A stretch of 31,163 nt of DNA from a virus. Numbering within the stretch: position 1 is the first letter of the stretch; each line of letters opens with the position of its first letter. Location: positions 1-31,163 of IMG/VR virus record IMGVR_UViG_3300024261_000108. The stretch is one strand, 5' to 3'. A program made the position numbers and the translations under genes. Positions 1 to 7,833 of the stretch are shown piece by piece. A model generated the notes under the pieces. The model was not told the origin of the DNA and searched no databases. It was given only the letters and a program-made list of their open reading frames with translations.

Positions 1-352
1 TCCCGGCAACATCGCAATCAATGTTAACCTTGCCGTCTGCATCTTTGAAGCGTGAATCAACCGGATAAAATACATGTTTGGCGGTGGCAACCACAAATGT
101 TTTGTCCGTAAATGTAATCCCGCGCTCAGCGTAATCGTCCGGTTCGGTTAACGGAATTGTAAATGTAGCATTGCCGCCCGTTGAGTTCTCCATAAAGAAC
201 CCTTCGGCGTCTGCAAATGTGAAATAATATCCGTTGTCCGTCCCAACGGTAAGCGTGTTTAAGGTCATGTCCTCTATGACAATTCCCGCGCTGTCTTCGG
301 TTGTGGTTGACAAGTCAATGAAGTTTGCCGTTGTGATTTCTACGCGTGCCAT
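1..352 (-). CDS. Small virion-associated protein, 3' end cut by window
   Basis: The ATG at 352 opens a frame that runs off the left edge after 117 codons. The product begins MARVEITT and is rich in beta-prone Thr/Val/Ile/Phe stretches with no membrane span. It ends in view at GKVNIDCDVAG. From memory it resembles the small (about 110-130 aa) all-beta proteins found among phage structural genes, so only a few residues are probably missing. It is the last gene of the leftward block seen here, 1 nt after the lipoprotein stop. A virion role is inferred from context and composition, and no catalytic motif is visible. Confidence 0.6.
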   Translation of the reverse strand, partial: MARVEITTANFIDLSTTTEDSAGIVIEDMTLNTLTVGTDNGYYFTFADAEGFFMENSTGGNATFTIPLTEPDDYAERGITFTDKTFVVATAKHVFYPVDSRFKDADGKVNIDCDVAG

Positions 353-353
353 A

Positions 354-776
354 TTAGGTTACTTGGTTTAAAATTACTTTGATTAATTTACGGGTTCCAT
401 CCGCGTTTTGCATTCCAGTTATTCGGCTTTTGACCTCTTGATAACGGTCCGGCGCCACTTGTTTTGCAACTTGCCTGAATTCGTTCCCGGCCTGAATTGC
501 TGATGTGGCCGCTTTCTTCCACCGTTTGCCCCTGAAGCTTCCGTAAGATGTAAGCGCCAACAGTAAACCGTTTGCAGCTAAACCGGCCCAAGGAACCGGC
601 ACAACATCTCCAGCTAATTCAACGGCGGCTTTTATTCCCTGCTTAACGGTTGGCGGCGGATCAATGGTTTGCCCTGCATCATTAACGGCTGGCGTCGGGT
701 CAGATAAAACCAACTTGTCTAATGCCGCGCACCCCATGAAAAAGGGAATGATTGAAATGATTAAAAGGTTTTTCAT
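354..776 (-). CDS. Small lipoprotein, lysis-region candidate
   Basis: The ATG at 776 overlaps the upstream stop as ATGA, which favours it over an in-frame ATG at 788. The product is 140 aa. It opens MKNLLIISIIPFFMGCAAL, a short basic n-region, a hydrophobic core and a lipobox-like FMGC, so it should be exported and lipidated. The mature part is Pro/Ala rich and then basic. A small lipoprotein directly after a holin-like gene recalls o-spanins (Rz1), but those are usually shorter and no i-spanin partner is evident. Function is left as a lysis-module lipoprotein candidate. Confidence 0.6.
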   Translation of the reverse strand: MKNLLIISIIPFFMGCAALDKLVLSDPTPAVNDAGQTIDPPPTVKQGIKAAVELAGDVVPVPWAGLAANGLLLALTSYGSFRGKRWKKAATSAIQAGNEFRQVAKQVAPDRYQEVKSRITGMQNADGTRKLIKVILNQVT

Positions 777-1045
777 GGCCTTAACCATTCGATTGCTTTT
801 GACCCAACTATACTAAAACCCGCTGTCAATCCAGCAACCCAAGCGACAATTTTAATTCGGTCTGTTTTTAATCCGCGAACGTCTTTTTCAAGCTGACCAA
901 CTTGAGTCCCAATACGGCCAACGTGTTGTTGCATGCCTTCAATGTTAAATTTAGGGTCACCCATCACGGCAACCATTAAAGACTTCAAGTCTTGTCGTAA
1001 ACTTTGCATCTCCAGCATTAAATCATCCGAATTTGAATTGCTCAT
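773..1045 (-). CDS. Holin-like / XhlA-like small membrane protein
   Basis: This 90-aa protein has an N-terminal amphipathic, coiled-coil-prone region (about residues 8-62, repeated Leu/Val/Met spacing). One hydrophobic span follows (about 66-85, IVAWVAGLTAGFSIVGSKAI) and then a short tail. That is the architecture of XhlA/haemolysin-type phage membrane proteins and some one-span holins. I prefer the ATG at 1045; a TTG lies directly before it. It is followed by the lipoprotein gene with ATGA overlap, as in a lysis cassette. No endolysin is next to it. The role is inferred from architecture. Confidence 0.55.
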   Translation of the reverse strand: MSNSNSDDLMLEMQSLRQDLKSLMVAVMGDPKFNIEGMQQHVGRIGTQVGQLEKDVRGLKTDRIKIVAWVAGLTAGFSIVGSKAIEWLRP

Positions 1046-1079
1046 CAATTGGCTTCAATGGTTGTTCCGGCGCATAAAA

Positions 1080-1361
1080 TTACCTTTCGTCGGTCGCCGC
1101 ATCGAATCCGGCCATGATTTCTTCAACGCTAGAAACGGAAATTAATGCTTGAGCGTTGTGGGCTTGTATTGCTGCATGGATGCTTGTCACTAACCTTTCA
1201 ACATTCTCGCGCTTTGGTTCCTCCCCTAAAGCATCTCTGGCATTTAATAAACTATTGCCTTGGCTGATCCCCGCTCGGATTTCAGGTTCTCCTTTCGGTG
1301 CCGAAAGTTGCGATGAAAGGCTAGTGAGTTGCTCCCTTAAAAAATTGATTTTTGCGCTCAT
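1080..1361 (-). CDS. Hypothetical small alpha-helical protein
   Basis: This 93-aa acidic, Ala/Glu/Leu-rich protein begins MSAKINFLREQLTSLSSQL and is predicted mostly helical, with no membrane span or cysteine. It starts 4 nt after the stop of the LamG tail-fibre gene, so it is in the same transcript. Genes in this position often encode fibre assembly chaperones or small tail proteins. I recognise no family, and the coding call rests on frame integrity, tight spacing and a good ATG. Confidence 0.6.
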   Translation of the reverse strand: MSAKINFLREQLTSLSSQLSAPKGEPEIRAGISQGNSLLNARDALGEEPKRENVERLVTSIHAAIQAHNAQALISVSSVEEIMAGFDAATDER

Positions 1362-1365
1362 AAAT

Positions 1366-2880
1366 TTATACCATTGTTAAAACTCCTGAATTGCTCCAAA
1401 CCTCGCCAGTTGAAAGTCCTGCTGAAGACGTCGGAATGCCTGTCAAATCCAAACTAGAAGCCTGGAAGTGCATCCGACCACCTACTTGTGTGGCTCCGTT
1501 ATTAGTTGCCACGAAGGCGTTACTACTTAGGTCCAGTAATTCGCCACCAGCTTCGTTGAAGTTCTCAGCTCGTGCGTCAAGTAGGGTGCCGATTTGGGTT
1601 ATGCGGACATTGCGGACATAGACAACATCGTCGCCGCCAGCGTCTGTGAAAGAACTATTCCCCCCGTCTGTAGCATAAAAATAAATTGAACCGTTATTCG
1701 GGTCGCAAATTCCTTCGTTGGTGTAAGGGGTCCAAGCGTCCAGTGTGGCTGAGTGTTCACTGACAGACGGTCCAGCGTTTCCGAGACTAGCCGAAAAACC
1801 GTCGATATTGGAGTTGGAACTGGGTATGTAATAGTCAAATGATAAACGGTTTCGTCTGCCGATTACCAATCCAGCTTTATACATGCGATGAAGTCCAGTT
1901 GAGGTATCAGGGACTAGTCGCAAATTGTCATTTTCTCCACCAATACTGTCAATGTTGCCTGTCACACCAACTCCTGTGAGCGCAGTCCAGCCGTCAGCGG
2001 TTGCGGAAAAATCACTGGTATAAATGCCGCCATCAGCACCACCCCACTCATCAGAAAATCCAAGATCGCCATTCATGGAGTCAACTACCTCTGCGGCAGT
2101 TAGTTCCCTATTGTATAGCTTGACTTCTTTTATGCTGCCTTCAAAATAAGAGGCACTCGACCGACCGATACGAACAGGGTCCGTTGTGTCAACCATTCCT
2201 GTGTAGGAAGCATTAGAGGTGTCTATGTCTGTTACAAGTTTACCATTCACATACATCAATATTTCAGATGCAGCCGCAGTAAATGCTGTGGCTGAGTTTG
2301 GTCCTGCACCGCCGTAGGTTACCGCAACATGCACCCACGCGCCAACATAGGCGGTAAGGTCCTCGGTAGATGTTGCAAAACTCGCGTTAGTCCCATCAGA
2401 CATCAAAAATTGAATATCCCCGTTACCGTCGATTATTAATCGCCATTCATTAGTAGCTGAGTATTTGCTTATGATGGGACGAGTTGTGGTGCTGCTAGGT
2501 TTGATCCACCCAGATATACTGAAGGGCAAATCGTCGGTACCATCTGTGAATGAGAGACTTGCATCATCTGCGATCTCTAAATAATCATTAGTTCCATCAA
2601 AGTAAAGCGAGGGTGAGACTAGCTTGGTGCCGGTGGATTCGGCGTCCTCGTCGATGCCATTGACGCCAAGATTCGTGCGGGAAGTTGCAGCGCTGGCAAC
2701 ATCGGAAAGATTGTTTGCAACTGACAACCCTTCGGCGGCGGCTGGAACGGAAATGGAAGCTCGAATGGCTACCTTGTCGTCATTGTCAGGGTCTTCACTG
2801 TCAAGGAACCTTACAATTCGGCCTTTTAGCCGTTTAAGTGTTCCAGCCTCGTTGAATACAAAAAATCTTTCAGTTCCCAT
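1366..2880 (-). CDS. LamG-domain tail fibre / receptor-binding protein
   Basis: This 504-aa protein carries an N-terminal phage-fibre segment with NNLSDVASAATSRTNLGV (about 57-73), a motif common in tail-fibre stalks. A LamG/concanavalin-like jelly roll follows at about 90-268 (YFDGTNDYLEI, FSISGWIKP, WVHVAVTY, LYVNG-type, IKEVKLYNRELTAAEV), and a second beta-rich carbohydrate-binding-like region covers about 280-430. The C-terminal 70 residues are Ser/Thr/Gly rich. The start is backed by GGAG 7 nt upstream of the ATG. Expected role is adhesion to cell-surface glycan at the tail tip. Most of the protein is probably host-range determining and fast evolving. Confidence 0.8.
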   Translation of the reverse strand: MGTERFFVFNEAGTLKRLKGRIVRFLDSEDPDNDDKVAIRASISVPAAAEGLSVANNLSDVASAATSRTNLGVNGIDEDAESTGTKLVSPSLYFDGTNDYLEIADDASLSFTDGTDDLPFSISGWIKPSSTTTRPIISKYSATNEWRLIIDGNGDIQFLMSDGTNASFATSTEDLTAYVGAWVHVAVTYGGAGPNSATAFTAAASEILMYVNGKLVTDIDTSNASYTGMVDTTDPVRIGRSSASYFEGSIKEVKLYNRELTAAEVVDSMNGDLGFSDEWGGADGGIYTSDFSATADGWTALTGVGVTGNIDSIGGENDNLRLVPDTSTGLHRMYKAGLVIGRRNRLSFDYYIPSSNSNIDGFSASLGNAGPSVSEHSATLDAWTPYTNEGICDPNNGSIYFYATDGGNSSFTDAGGDDVVYVRNVRITQIGTLLDARAENFNEAGGELLDLSSNAFVATNNGATQVGGRMHFQASSLDLTGIPTSSAGLSTGEVWSNSGVLTMV

Positions 2881-2930
2881 AATATCTCCAAATTTAGACT
2901 AGCTAACTAGAGCGCTGTCCTTACAAGAAG

Positions 2931-2946
2931 GGGCATAAGTCCATTT
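2931..2946 (-). repeat. Intercistronic motif, degenerate copy 3
   Basis: Sixteen bases here match the core of the motifs at 12537 and 10069 at 15 positions. It begins 3 nt after the stop codon of the 71-aa gene. The flanks GGGCA / TGCCC form a 5-bp stem around it. It lies in the 69-nt gap before the LamG fibre gene, which otherwise holds only that gene's ribosome site. Confidence 0.5.
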
Positions 2947-2949
2947 GCC

Positions 2950-3165
2950 CTATTGCCACCTTGCTGGCCGTGAATCCGATGGCGGCTGTACGACGTGCGC
3001 CCTGGTTGCGGCGCTGGTTGCCTTGACGGTCACTCCACCCGCTCCATGATTGGTAAGTGTTCCGCTGGATTTGTGCGGCATCAAACCAGTAACCGCGTCT
3101 TGAAGCTGGTTAATTGCTTCCAGAATATCTTTAACATTAAACTTTGAGAGTCTTCTTAACCTCAT
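2950..3165 (-). CDS. Small hypothetical tail-region protein
   Basis: A 71-aa basic protein beginning MRLRRLSKFNVKDILEAINQLQDAV: an amphipathic helix, then a Gly/Thr/Ala-rich, probably extended tail. The start overlaps the stop of the preceding gene as ATGA, supporting translation. No family is recognised. Being wedged between a tail protein and the LamG fibre suggests a small baseplate, linker or fibre-attachment protein. It stops just before one copy of the intercistronic motif at 2931-2946. Confidence 0.55.
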   Translation of the reverse strand: MRLRRLSKFNVKDILEAINQLQDAVTGLMPHKSSGTLTNHGAGGVTVKATSAATRAHVVQPPSDSRPARWQ

Positions 3166-4025
3166 AAGTAATTTGGGTAAATTTGCGTGGGTAGTTCATC
3201 AGCGCCAATGTTTAAGAATTCGGTTGTTATCTCAAACTTGCCGTCTGTGCGTTCGTGAATTGCTGGCGCTTGCTTTAGCCATTTATCTTCCAGAAAAGTA
3301 TTGAAAACGTCTCCAATGATTGAAGACTGCGTAACCGTTGGCGGGCCGCTCAAGATAAGATCAACAACCCTGAAGGTTGACCATTGGCTCGATGTTTGAA
3401 GGTGGTCAATGGTCAGGTTCGTATTTGCTGGAACAACCTTCACATTGCGTAACGTGTATTTTGTCACGTCGTAGGTTGTATGGCCTCTGACAACCAAGCC
3501 CGCTAATTCTTCCGCCAGGGCTTCATTGGCGGCTGTAATGTTTGCGTTGTCTGCGTTCTTGTAAACAATGTATTCATCCAAATCAAAAACTAAATCCTTG
3601 TCTGAGTCACCCGCTGAAATGCCGGTTGCAACCTTGGATTTGTATGATTCAACAGCCAGTAAGATCCGTTGAAGGAATCCGTTTTCGTTTTCGATGTCGG
3701 CCAGTCCAACATAGTTTGGATGCTCCTCAATGTTGCGCTGGATTGTGTAGGGTTGAAACGTCCAAGTGTTGGAGTCCTCGGTGTTTTGATCTGGCTCGCT
3801 ACTGTCAGTGTTTGAAAAGGTAACCTTGAGCGTGCCAAGATTCTTGTCCTGTGTCGCCTGGATGTTTGAGGCGTAGTCTGTGTAAAGAGTGTTTGTCTTG
3901 GCTGCGTCAATTAAAGACCACTCCCCCAAATACGTATAAACCGAAGACCATCCGCGCTCCCTTGTCCAATTACGTTCCAAGGATTGAAGCTGGATTGCTG
4001 TGCTGCCTTTCCATGTAGCGGTCAT
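3162..4025 (-). CDS. Hypothetical tail structural protein
   Basis: This 287-aa acidic protein has no membrane span or signal, with frequent Tyr/Trp and Asn/Asp as in beta-rich tail-tip proteins. It follows the tape-measure gene with ATGA overlap and precedes the small protein and LamG fibre, where distal-tail/tail-hub proteins usually lie. No recognisable catalytic motif was found. Distal tail or tip role is inferred from position only. Confidence 0.6.
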   Translation of the reverse strand: MTATWKGSTAIQLQSLERNWTRERGWSSVYTYLGEWSLIDAAKTNTLYTDYASNIQATQDKNLGTLKVTFSNTDSSEPDQNTEDSNTWTFQPYTIQRNIEEHPNYVGLADIENENGFLQRILLAVESYKSKVATGISAGDSDKDLVFDLDEYIVYKNADNANITAANEALAEELAGLVVRGHTTYDVTKYTLRNVKVVPANTNLTIDHLQTSSQWSTFRVVDLILSGPPTVTQSSIIGDVFNTFLEDKWLKQAPAIHERTDGKFEITTEFLNIGADELPTQIYPNYL

Positions 4026-4864
4026 TGATTAAGCGGCGCCGTGTTCTTGTCTGTTGCTTTTGTGTTTCTCTCGATGTTTTCCAAAAGCTTGTTTTGTAAA
4101 ACATTCATTTGAGTGACTGAATTTCTTGCATCTTGATCAAACGGCAATGCCACAAGCGGGCCAAGTTTTTCAATAAGATCAGAAGCCCCTTGGTAGAGGT
4201 TTCCGAGCGCAGAAGCACCCTCTTGCTGAGTCTTTGTCCATGCGTCGGCTGTTTCGCCAAGTTCCATGACTTGTTCGTTTGAGAATGCCGGACCAATGTC
4301 GCGGCCTTCTTGCATCATTCCTGAAAACCCGCTTTGGAATGTCGGAATTAGTTCCGGGCCTGATCTCCCCATGATGGCTTGAATATCTGCGAGCATGCTT
4401 TCCTTGTTCACTCCTTTTTCAACCTGCTTTGAAATTATGTCTAAAAGTTCAACCGGCGTATTGTTCTCAAGTGTTTCAGGCGTGATCCCAAAGCGTAAAA
4501 ACGGATCAACCATTTCGGCTGACCCATCAAGCACGTCTCTTTGTGCTGCGGATAATCGCTTTACGCTTTTAGCAACATTGTCAATGCTCGCGCCGCTTTG
4601 CCTTGCTGCGTAATCCATGACTTGAAAGGATTCAGGATCAACTTGGATTTTTGCTGCCTCATCCCGTAACCCTGCGGCTTTATCAAACAAGCTAGTCATA
4701 CCCCTAAACATGGCGCCAACAGCAAAGGCCGTCATGAGCCTGGATTTTATCATTCTTGATGTGTCCTTGCTCCATGTGTCGGCATTACGTTTTGCCTGAT
4801 CAAGCCCAGACTTCCACTTTGACCCATCAAGATTGACTTTTCCTTTTAGCTCAAATCTAGGCAT
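4022..4864 (-). CDS. Tape-measure-like protein, unusually short
   Basis: This 280-aa protein begins FELKGKVNLDGSKWKSGLDQAKR, a start typical of phage tail tape-measure proteins. A hydrophobic Ala/Gly/Met patch follows (about 43-57, LMTAFAVGAMFRGM), then long helical segments including SFQVMDYAARQSGASIDNVAKSV, a pattern shared with the N-terminal part of many tape measures. It sits after the chaperone-position gene (8-nt overlap) and before tail-tip genes. At 280 aa it is far shorter than usual (600 to over 1000 aa), with no long coiled-coil middle. It ends cleanly and overlaps its neighbour, so it does not look broken. Confidence 0.65.
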   Translation of the reverse strand: MPRFELKGKVNLDGSKWKSGLDQAKRNADTWSKDTSRMIKSRLMTAFAVGAMFRGMTSLFDKAAGLRDEAAKIQVDPESFQVMDYAARQSGASIDNVAKSVKRLSAAQRDVLDGSAEMVDPFLRFGITPETLENNTPVELLDIISKQVEKGVNKESMLADIQAIMGRSGPELIPTFQSGFSGMMQEGRDIGPAFSNEQVMELGETADAWTKTQQEGASALGNLYQGASDLIEKLGPLVALPFDQDARNSVTQMNVLQNKLLENIERNTKATDKNTAPLNQ

Positions 4865-5369
4865 TCATTTCCTTTAATTTTTCAAGCTGTCCAGCAAGGT
4901 ATTCATCCATTATACGGATCTCCCCAAGTGACTCCTTCAAGCTCATCACGTCCCAAACGAGCTGACCAAACCTTGACTCCATGATTTCGTGCGGTGAATA
5001 GCCAAGTTTTGTGATCCCTGTTAGTCGCAATCCTTGCAGAAATGGAGTGCCTGCCGTTTCCCCTGAATTCTTACCGTGGAACGCGGTTGGCAATCCAAGG
5101 TTTTCATGCAGATATTGAAAAGCCTCTTTCCTGTGTCCGTTGAAATCCTTGAACGATGATTGAGGTTTGTCCGCTGCCGATTCCAACCAAATGAGCGCCT
5201 GACTATATGACTGACTGCAAACCCCAAGAAAATAATGCAAGGCGGTTTCGTCGTCCAGGCTATCAAGCCCCCACCTCTCAAGGATGACGCAATGCCCAAA
5301 CCTTAGCGGCCCAAGGTTAAACCCAGCAATCCGCCACGGCGCTGGCTCAATTGTCGTGATCCACTTCAC
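4857..5369 (-). CDS. Probable tail assembly chaperone (positional)
   Basis: This 170-aa protein starts with GTG at 5369, only 2 nt after the tail-tube stop, and overlaps the tape-measure gene by 8 nt. It is soluble with several Trp and His and no clear motif. The slot between tail tube and tape measure is where siphophages encode their assembly chaperones (lambda G/GT). I see no convincing slippery heptamer for a G/GT-type frameshift. The call is positional. Confidence 0.5.
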   Translation of the reverse strand: MKWITTIEPAPWRIAGFNLGPLRFGHCVILERWGLDSLDDETALHYFLGVCSQSYSQALIWLESAADKPQSSFKDFNGHRKEAFQYLHENLGLPTAFHGKNSGETAGTPFLQGLRLTGITKLGYSPHEIMESRFGQLVWDVMSLKESLGEIRIMDEYLAGQLEKLKEMNA

Positions 5370-5371
5370 TT

Positions 5372-5836
5372 TTATGTTAAGTCTGCAACGTATTCGGTGG
5401 CCGTAAATGATAATTCGGCAATGTTCCCAGCGGTGCGCGTTCGGTCGATAGTATCCAAAACGAATTTACCTGTTCCGCTGGTTGGTGCGCCGGTCAATTC
5501 AGTCGCGGCCACGTCAGACGCAATTTCGGCAAACTCATCATATTCCATAATCACTTCGTCACCAGGGCTGGCGGTTTCAATAAATGACGTTTCGGCGGCA
5601 GCTTCACTGCTGGCTGTCATATACATTGAAGCCGTTAATGTTTTTCGCTTGTCAAAGAAAACCTTGCCGGTGACTTCACCGTTTCCATCTTGAATTTCTT
5701 GTGAATTGCTCGCAATTGAAAGCTGAACGTTTTGAAGGAAAACGCTCCTTTCAGAACCCGTTTCAAACTGAATAAGTTTTGCTGGGCCTGCGCCAATGCC
5801 GAATACAATCGGTGAACCTTTTTGAACTGTTGCCAT
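5372..5836 (-). CDS. Major tail (tube) protein
   Basis: The ATG at 5836 is preceded by AAGGAAAAAATT, a clear ribosome site, and is chosen over an in-frame start 30 nt upstream. The product is 154 aa, all-beta and Thr/Ala rich, beginning MATVQKGSPIVFGIG. It includes a compact middle (EVTGKVFFDKRKTLTASMYM) like tail-tube folds. Its position after the tail-terminator-like gene and before the chaperone and tape-measure genes matches siphophage order. The strong Shine-Dalgarno site fits a highly expressed structural protein. Confidence 0.65.
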   Translation of the reverse strand: MATVQKGSPIVFGIGAGPAKLIQFETGSERSVFLQNVQLSIASNSQEIQDGNGEVTGKVFFDKRKTLTASMYMTASSEAAAETSFIETASPGDEVIMEYDEFAEIASDVAATELTGAPTSGTGKFVLDTIDRTRTAGNIAELSFTATEYVADLT

Positions 5837-5846
5837 AATTTTTTCC

Positions 5847-6275
5847 TTATAAATCCGCCTCTGCAATTAGAAGCGACACTTTGAACACTTCGGCAATCAT
5901 GCCGCTTTGGTCGTCATACACGGTTTCCTGTCCACTTCTCCCCGCAAGCCCTAGGCAATGGAAATCTGAAGCTTTACCGCTTAACTGTGTTTCAAAATCA
6001 TCATACCTTATCGCGTCTTGCACCTTGTCAACCGCCTCGTCAAATCTGGCTGTGCTGTTTGGTTCTCCTGCTTCGTCGATTTGGTCTTGCACCGTGATTG
6101 TCACGTCAAGCATTGTGTTACCGCTACCAATTGGAACCTCTTCACCACTATCAGCAACCACAACAACACATGGAAAATCTTTAATCTCGCCGCGTGTCCC
6201 TGTGTAAACCAACCCTGAATAGTAAACCTCAAGGAAGGCTTTCATTGCGGCTTCTGATTTACTTCTGGCGCTCAT
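5847..6275 (-). CDS. Tail terminator / tail completion protein
   Basis: This 142-aa protein opens with a helix containing EAAMKAFLEVYYSG. A beta region follows (DFPCVVVVADSGEEVP; TMLDVTITVQDQIDE) and then a helix with FDEAVDKVQDAI. That alternation and length fit phage tail-terminator proteins (lambda gpU class). The start overlaps the preceding stop as ATGA and the next gene is the tail tube. The assignment combines fold pattern with synteny; sequence motifs alone are weak. Confidence 0.5.
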   Translation of the reverse strand: MSARSKSEAAMKAFLEVYYSGLVYTGTRGEIKDFPCVVVVADSGEEVPIGSGNTMLDVTITVQDQIDEAGEPNSTARFDEAVDKVQDAIRYDDFETQLSGKASDFHCLGLAGRSGQETVYDDQSGMIAEVFKVSLLIAEADL

Positions 6276-6865
6276 CGTGCGTTGTATTTGTTAGCATCTT
6301 TTTTCATGCGTTTAGCGGCGAAGTCCACCATGTCGGCGGCGTCGTCATTCATGGCGCGTTGCAGCGCCGGTGAGCCAACCTTCACCGCACCCGCTACTTG
6401 ATTCACAATTTCCGCAGTCGGGTTCAAACCTTGTTTTGCTGGTCGCCCGTAACCTTTCGGTTGACCTTGAACGTTCACCCTTGGCGGACGCCTGAAAACC
6501 TTGGCGTGTGGTTGCAAGTCTTTCACCGCTCCAAGCCAACCTGATTTTATGAATCCCGCTGACCTGTGCCGCCCAAGTTTTAAATTTTCAACGGCTTGCT
6601 TTAGGTCGCCCCCTGAAAGCGCTGGTTTTCTGCCAGCGTTTACCAAGATTGCCCCAAGCGGAGCTTTCGGGTTAGTGTTACTCTTTGCTTTTAAGTCTTT
6701 AGTGATTTGACTTTTTCTTGCCTTTGGCGTGTAGCGTATCGCTTTGAAGGCAATGTTAACCGCTCGCTTGTTTACGATTTCCGGCAAGGTTCGGCTGCTT
6801 ACCTTAATGTATTGCCTTAAGGCCGCGTTGAATTCGCGCGTATCAATGTTCAATTCAACTGCCAT
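6272..6865 (-). CDS. HK97 gp10-like / minor tail Z-like joining protein
   Basis: This 197-aa, very basic protein begins MAVELNIDTREFNAALRQYI and continues LPEIVNKRAVNIAFKAIRYTPKA, the pattern of gp10/gpZ-type proteins (helix, then a turn with a prolyl 'TP' before a basic loop). The C-terminal part is Gly/Pro/Arg rich and then helical. It lies between a head-tail connector candidate (11-nt overlap) and the tail terminator (ATGA overlap), the expected place for a head-tail joining or tail-completion factor. Confidence 0.55.
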   Translation of the reverse strand: MAVELNIDTREFNAALRQYIKVSSRTLPEIVNKRAVNIAFKAIRYTPKARKSQITKDLKAKSNTNPKAPLGAILVNAGRKPALSGGDLKQAVENLKLGRHRSAGFIKSGWLGAVKDLQPHAKVFRRPPRVNVQGQPKGYGRPAKQGLNPTAEIVNQVAGAVKVGSPALQRAMNDDAADMVDFAAKRMKKDANKYNAR

Positions 6866-7514
6866 GACGCTTGGTTAAGTTAAGTTGGAAATGAGGGTTG
6901 TTTTTTACCACTGATTCAATCTTGTATTGAACCCCGGCAACCTTAATAAACGCGCCAAGTGTTGGAATAACCGAAGCGTCCGCCCATTGTTTGCGGCTTG
7001 TGGTAATTGCTGCTTCGTATCCTTCCAGAAAGCCGCCTGGTTCAAATTCCCTTGAATCCGTTCTGCTTGTAATCGTTCCGCGATATTTGCTGCCTATGTA
7101 ATCAAAAATGACTCCGATTTCCCGTTCAAGTTCAAGTTGTTGGTCGTATGCTTCACGGTCTTGCAAGCTTTGGCGGTCAAATGTATCAAGCTCAGCCAGT
7201 GTTGTGTAATCAGGGTTGGCGCCGCCAGGTGAATTCAACGCGCTTGTGAAAGTATCAACGCGGCTCAGTCCGCAACCATCTGGAACGTTAAGCGAAACCG
7301 TTACCGTGTTTTCGTAATCGCCAGCCTCATCGGTTCGTTGGGCGATATATGCAACCGAGCTGAATTGCCCCTCGTCGGCTGTAACCTTAAACAAGCGGCC
7401 AGTATCAATCCACGTGTAGCCTTCGTTGATTGTCGTCCAAACAGTAGGCGCGGCGCCAGATGCGGTTTCATAAAGAAACCGGCTGTTTGTTTGGGCTATC
7501 TTATTGTTTGCCAT
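6855..7514 (-). CDS. Head-tail connector/stopper candidate
   Basis: This 219-aa soluble protein has a beta-rich N-terminal half (FLYETASGAAPTVWTTINEGYTW-type strands), a charged helix near 115-140 and a C-terminal beta segment ending in QLNLTKRHGS. Its role is inferred from order: it is the first gene after the capsid module. It has no Shine-Dalgarno site. Its ATG lies 6 nt after the T-run of the terminator hairpin at 7520-7551, so its expression depends on read-through of that hairpin. Confidence 0.5.
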   Translation of the reverse strand: MANNKIAQTNSRFLYETASGAAPTVWTTINEGYTWIDTGRLFKVTADEGQFSSVAYIAQRTDEAGDYENTVTVSLNVPDGCGLSRVDTFTSALNSPGGANPDYTTLAELDTFDRQSLQDREAYDQQLELEREIGVIFDYIGSKYRGTITSRTDSREFEPGGFLEGYEAAITTSRKQWADASVIPTLGAFIKVAGVQYKIESVVKNNPHFQLNLTKRHGS

Positions 7515-7519
7515 AATTC

Positions 7520-7551
7520 AAAAACCCGGCCCACCACGCTGGCAGGTCGGG
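7520..7551 (-). terminator. Intrinsic terminator inside the late operon
   Basis: On the minus strand an 11-bp stem (arms 7551-7541 and 7535-7525) has ten pairs, eight Watson-Crick and two G.T, plus one A.C mismatch. The loop is AGCGT and five T follow at 7524-7520. This is a textbook Rho-independent terminator. It stands after the two capsid genes and the 81-aa gene, and directly before the ATG of the next gene. It probably lowers transcription of downstream head-tail genes relative to capsid. Confidence 0.75.
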
Positions 7552-7583
7552 CGCTTGTCGGGCTTAACGCAACCATGCGAGCT

Positions 7584-7829
7584 TTAATTCTTCACTTTAC
7601 CCTTGGGCTTTTGTCCTGTTTGGGCTTTTGGCGTGGCGCTGACTTTTGCCAGGTCGCGCCGCTTCCAATATGGTGGCTTACGGTAAACTTGAATTTGTGA
7701 ATATTTACCAGACGGGTTTTCGGCTTCGGTGAGGAATCGCTGCTTGCATTCCTCTGCCGTCCCTACGAATAAGGATTCGGCTTGACCGTCCGGTTTGATA
7801 CCAACAAGAAATGAGGGTTTATTGACCAT
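7584..7829 (-). CDS. Small basic hypothetical protein after capsid genes
   Basis: This 81-aa protein has a compact N-terminal part (MVNKPSFLVGIKPDGQAESL, then FVGTAEECKQRFLTEAE) and a Lys-rich tail ending in KPKGKVKN. Its start is 4 nt after the second capsid stop, and it is the last gene before the terminator at 7520-7551, so it should be co-transcribed at capsid level. No family is recognised. A small head-associated or DNA-contacting protein is a guess from charge and position. Confidence 0.55.
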   Translation of the reverse strand: MVNKPSFLVGIKPDGQAESLFVGTAEECKQRFLTEAENPSGKYSQIQVYRKPPYWKRRDLAKVSATPKAQTGQKPKGKVKN

Positions 7830-7833
7830 GTTA

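Noticed and set aside
1046-1075. A six-codon leader frame (ATG at 1075) in phase with the holin-like gene
   Set aside because: It has an AGG site before it but closes at TGA after MRRNNH. TGA is used as a normal stop throughout, so recoding is unlikely and the piece is too short to support alone.
4857-5369. A G/GT-type tail chaperone frameshift
   Set aside because: No convincing slippery heptamer near the 3' end, and the next frame downstream is the tape-measure gene with its own ATG.
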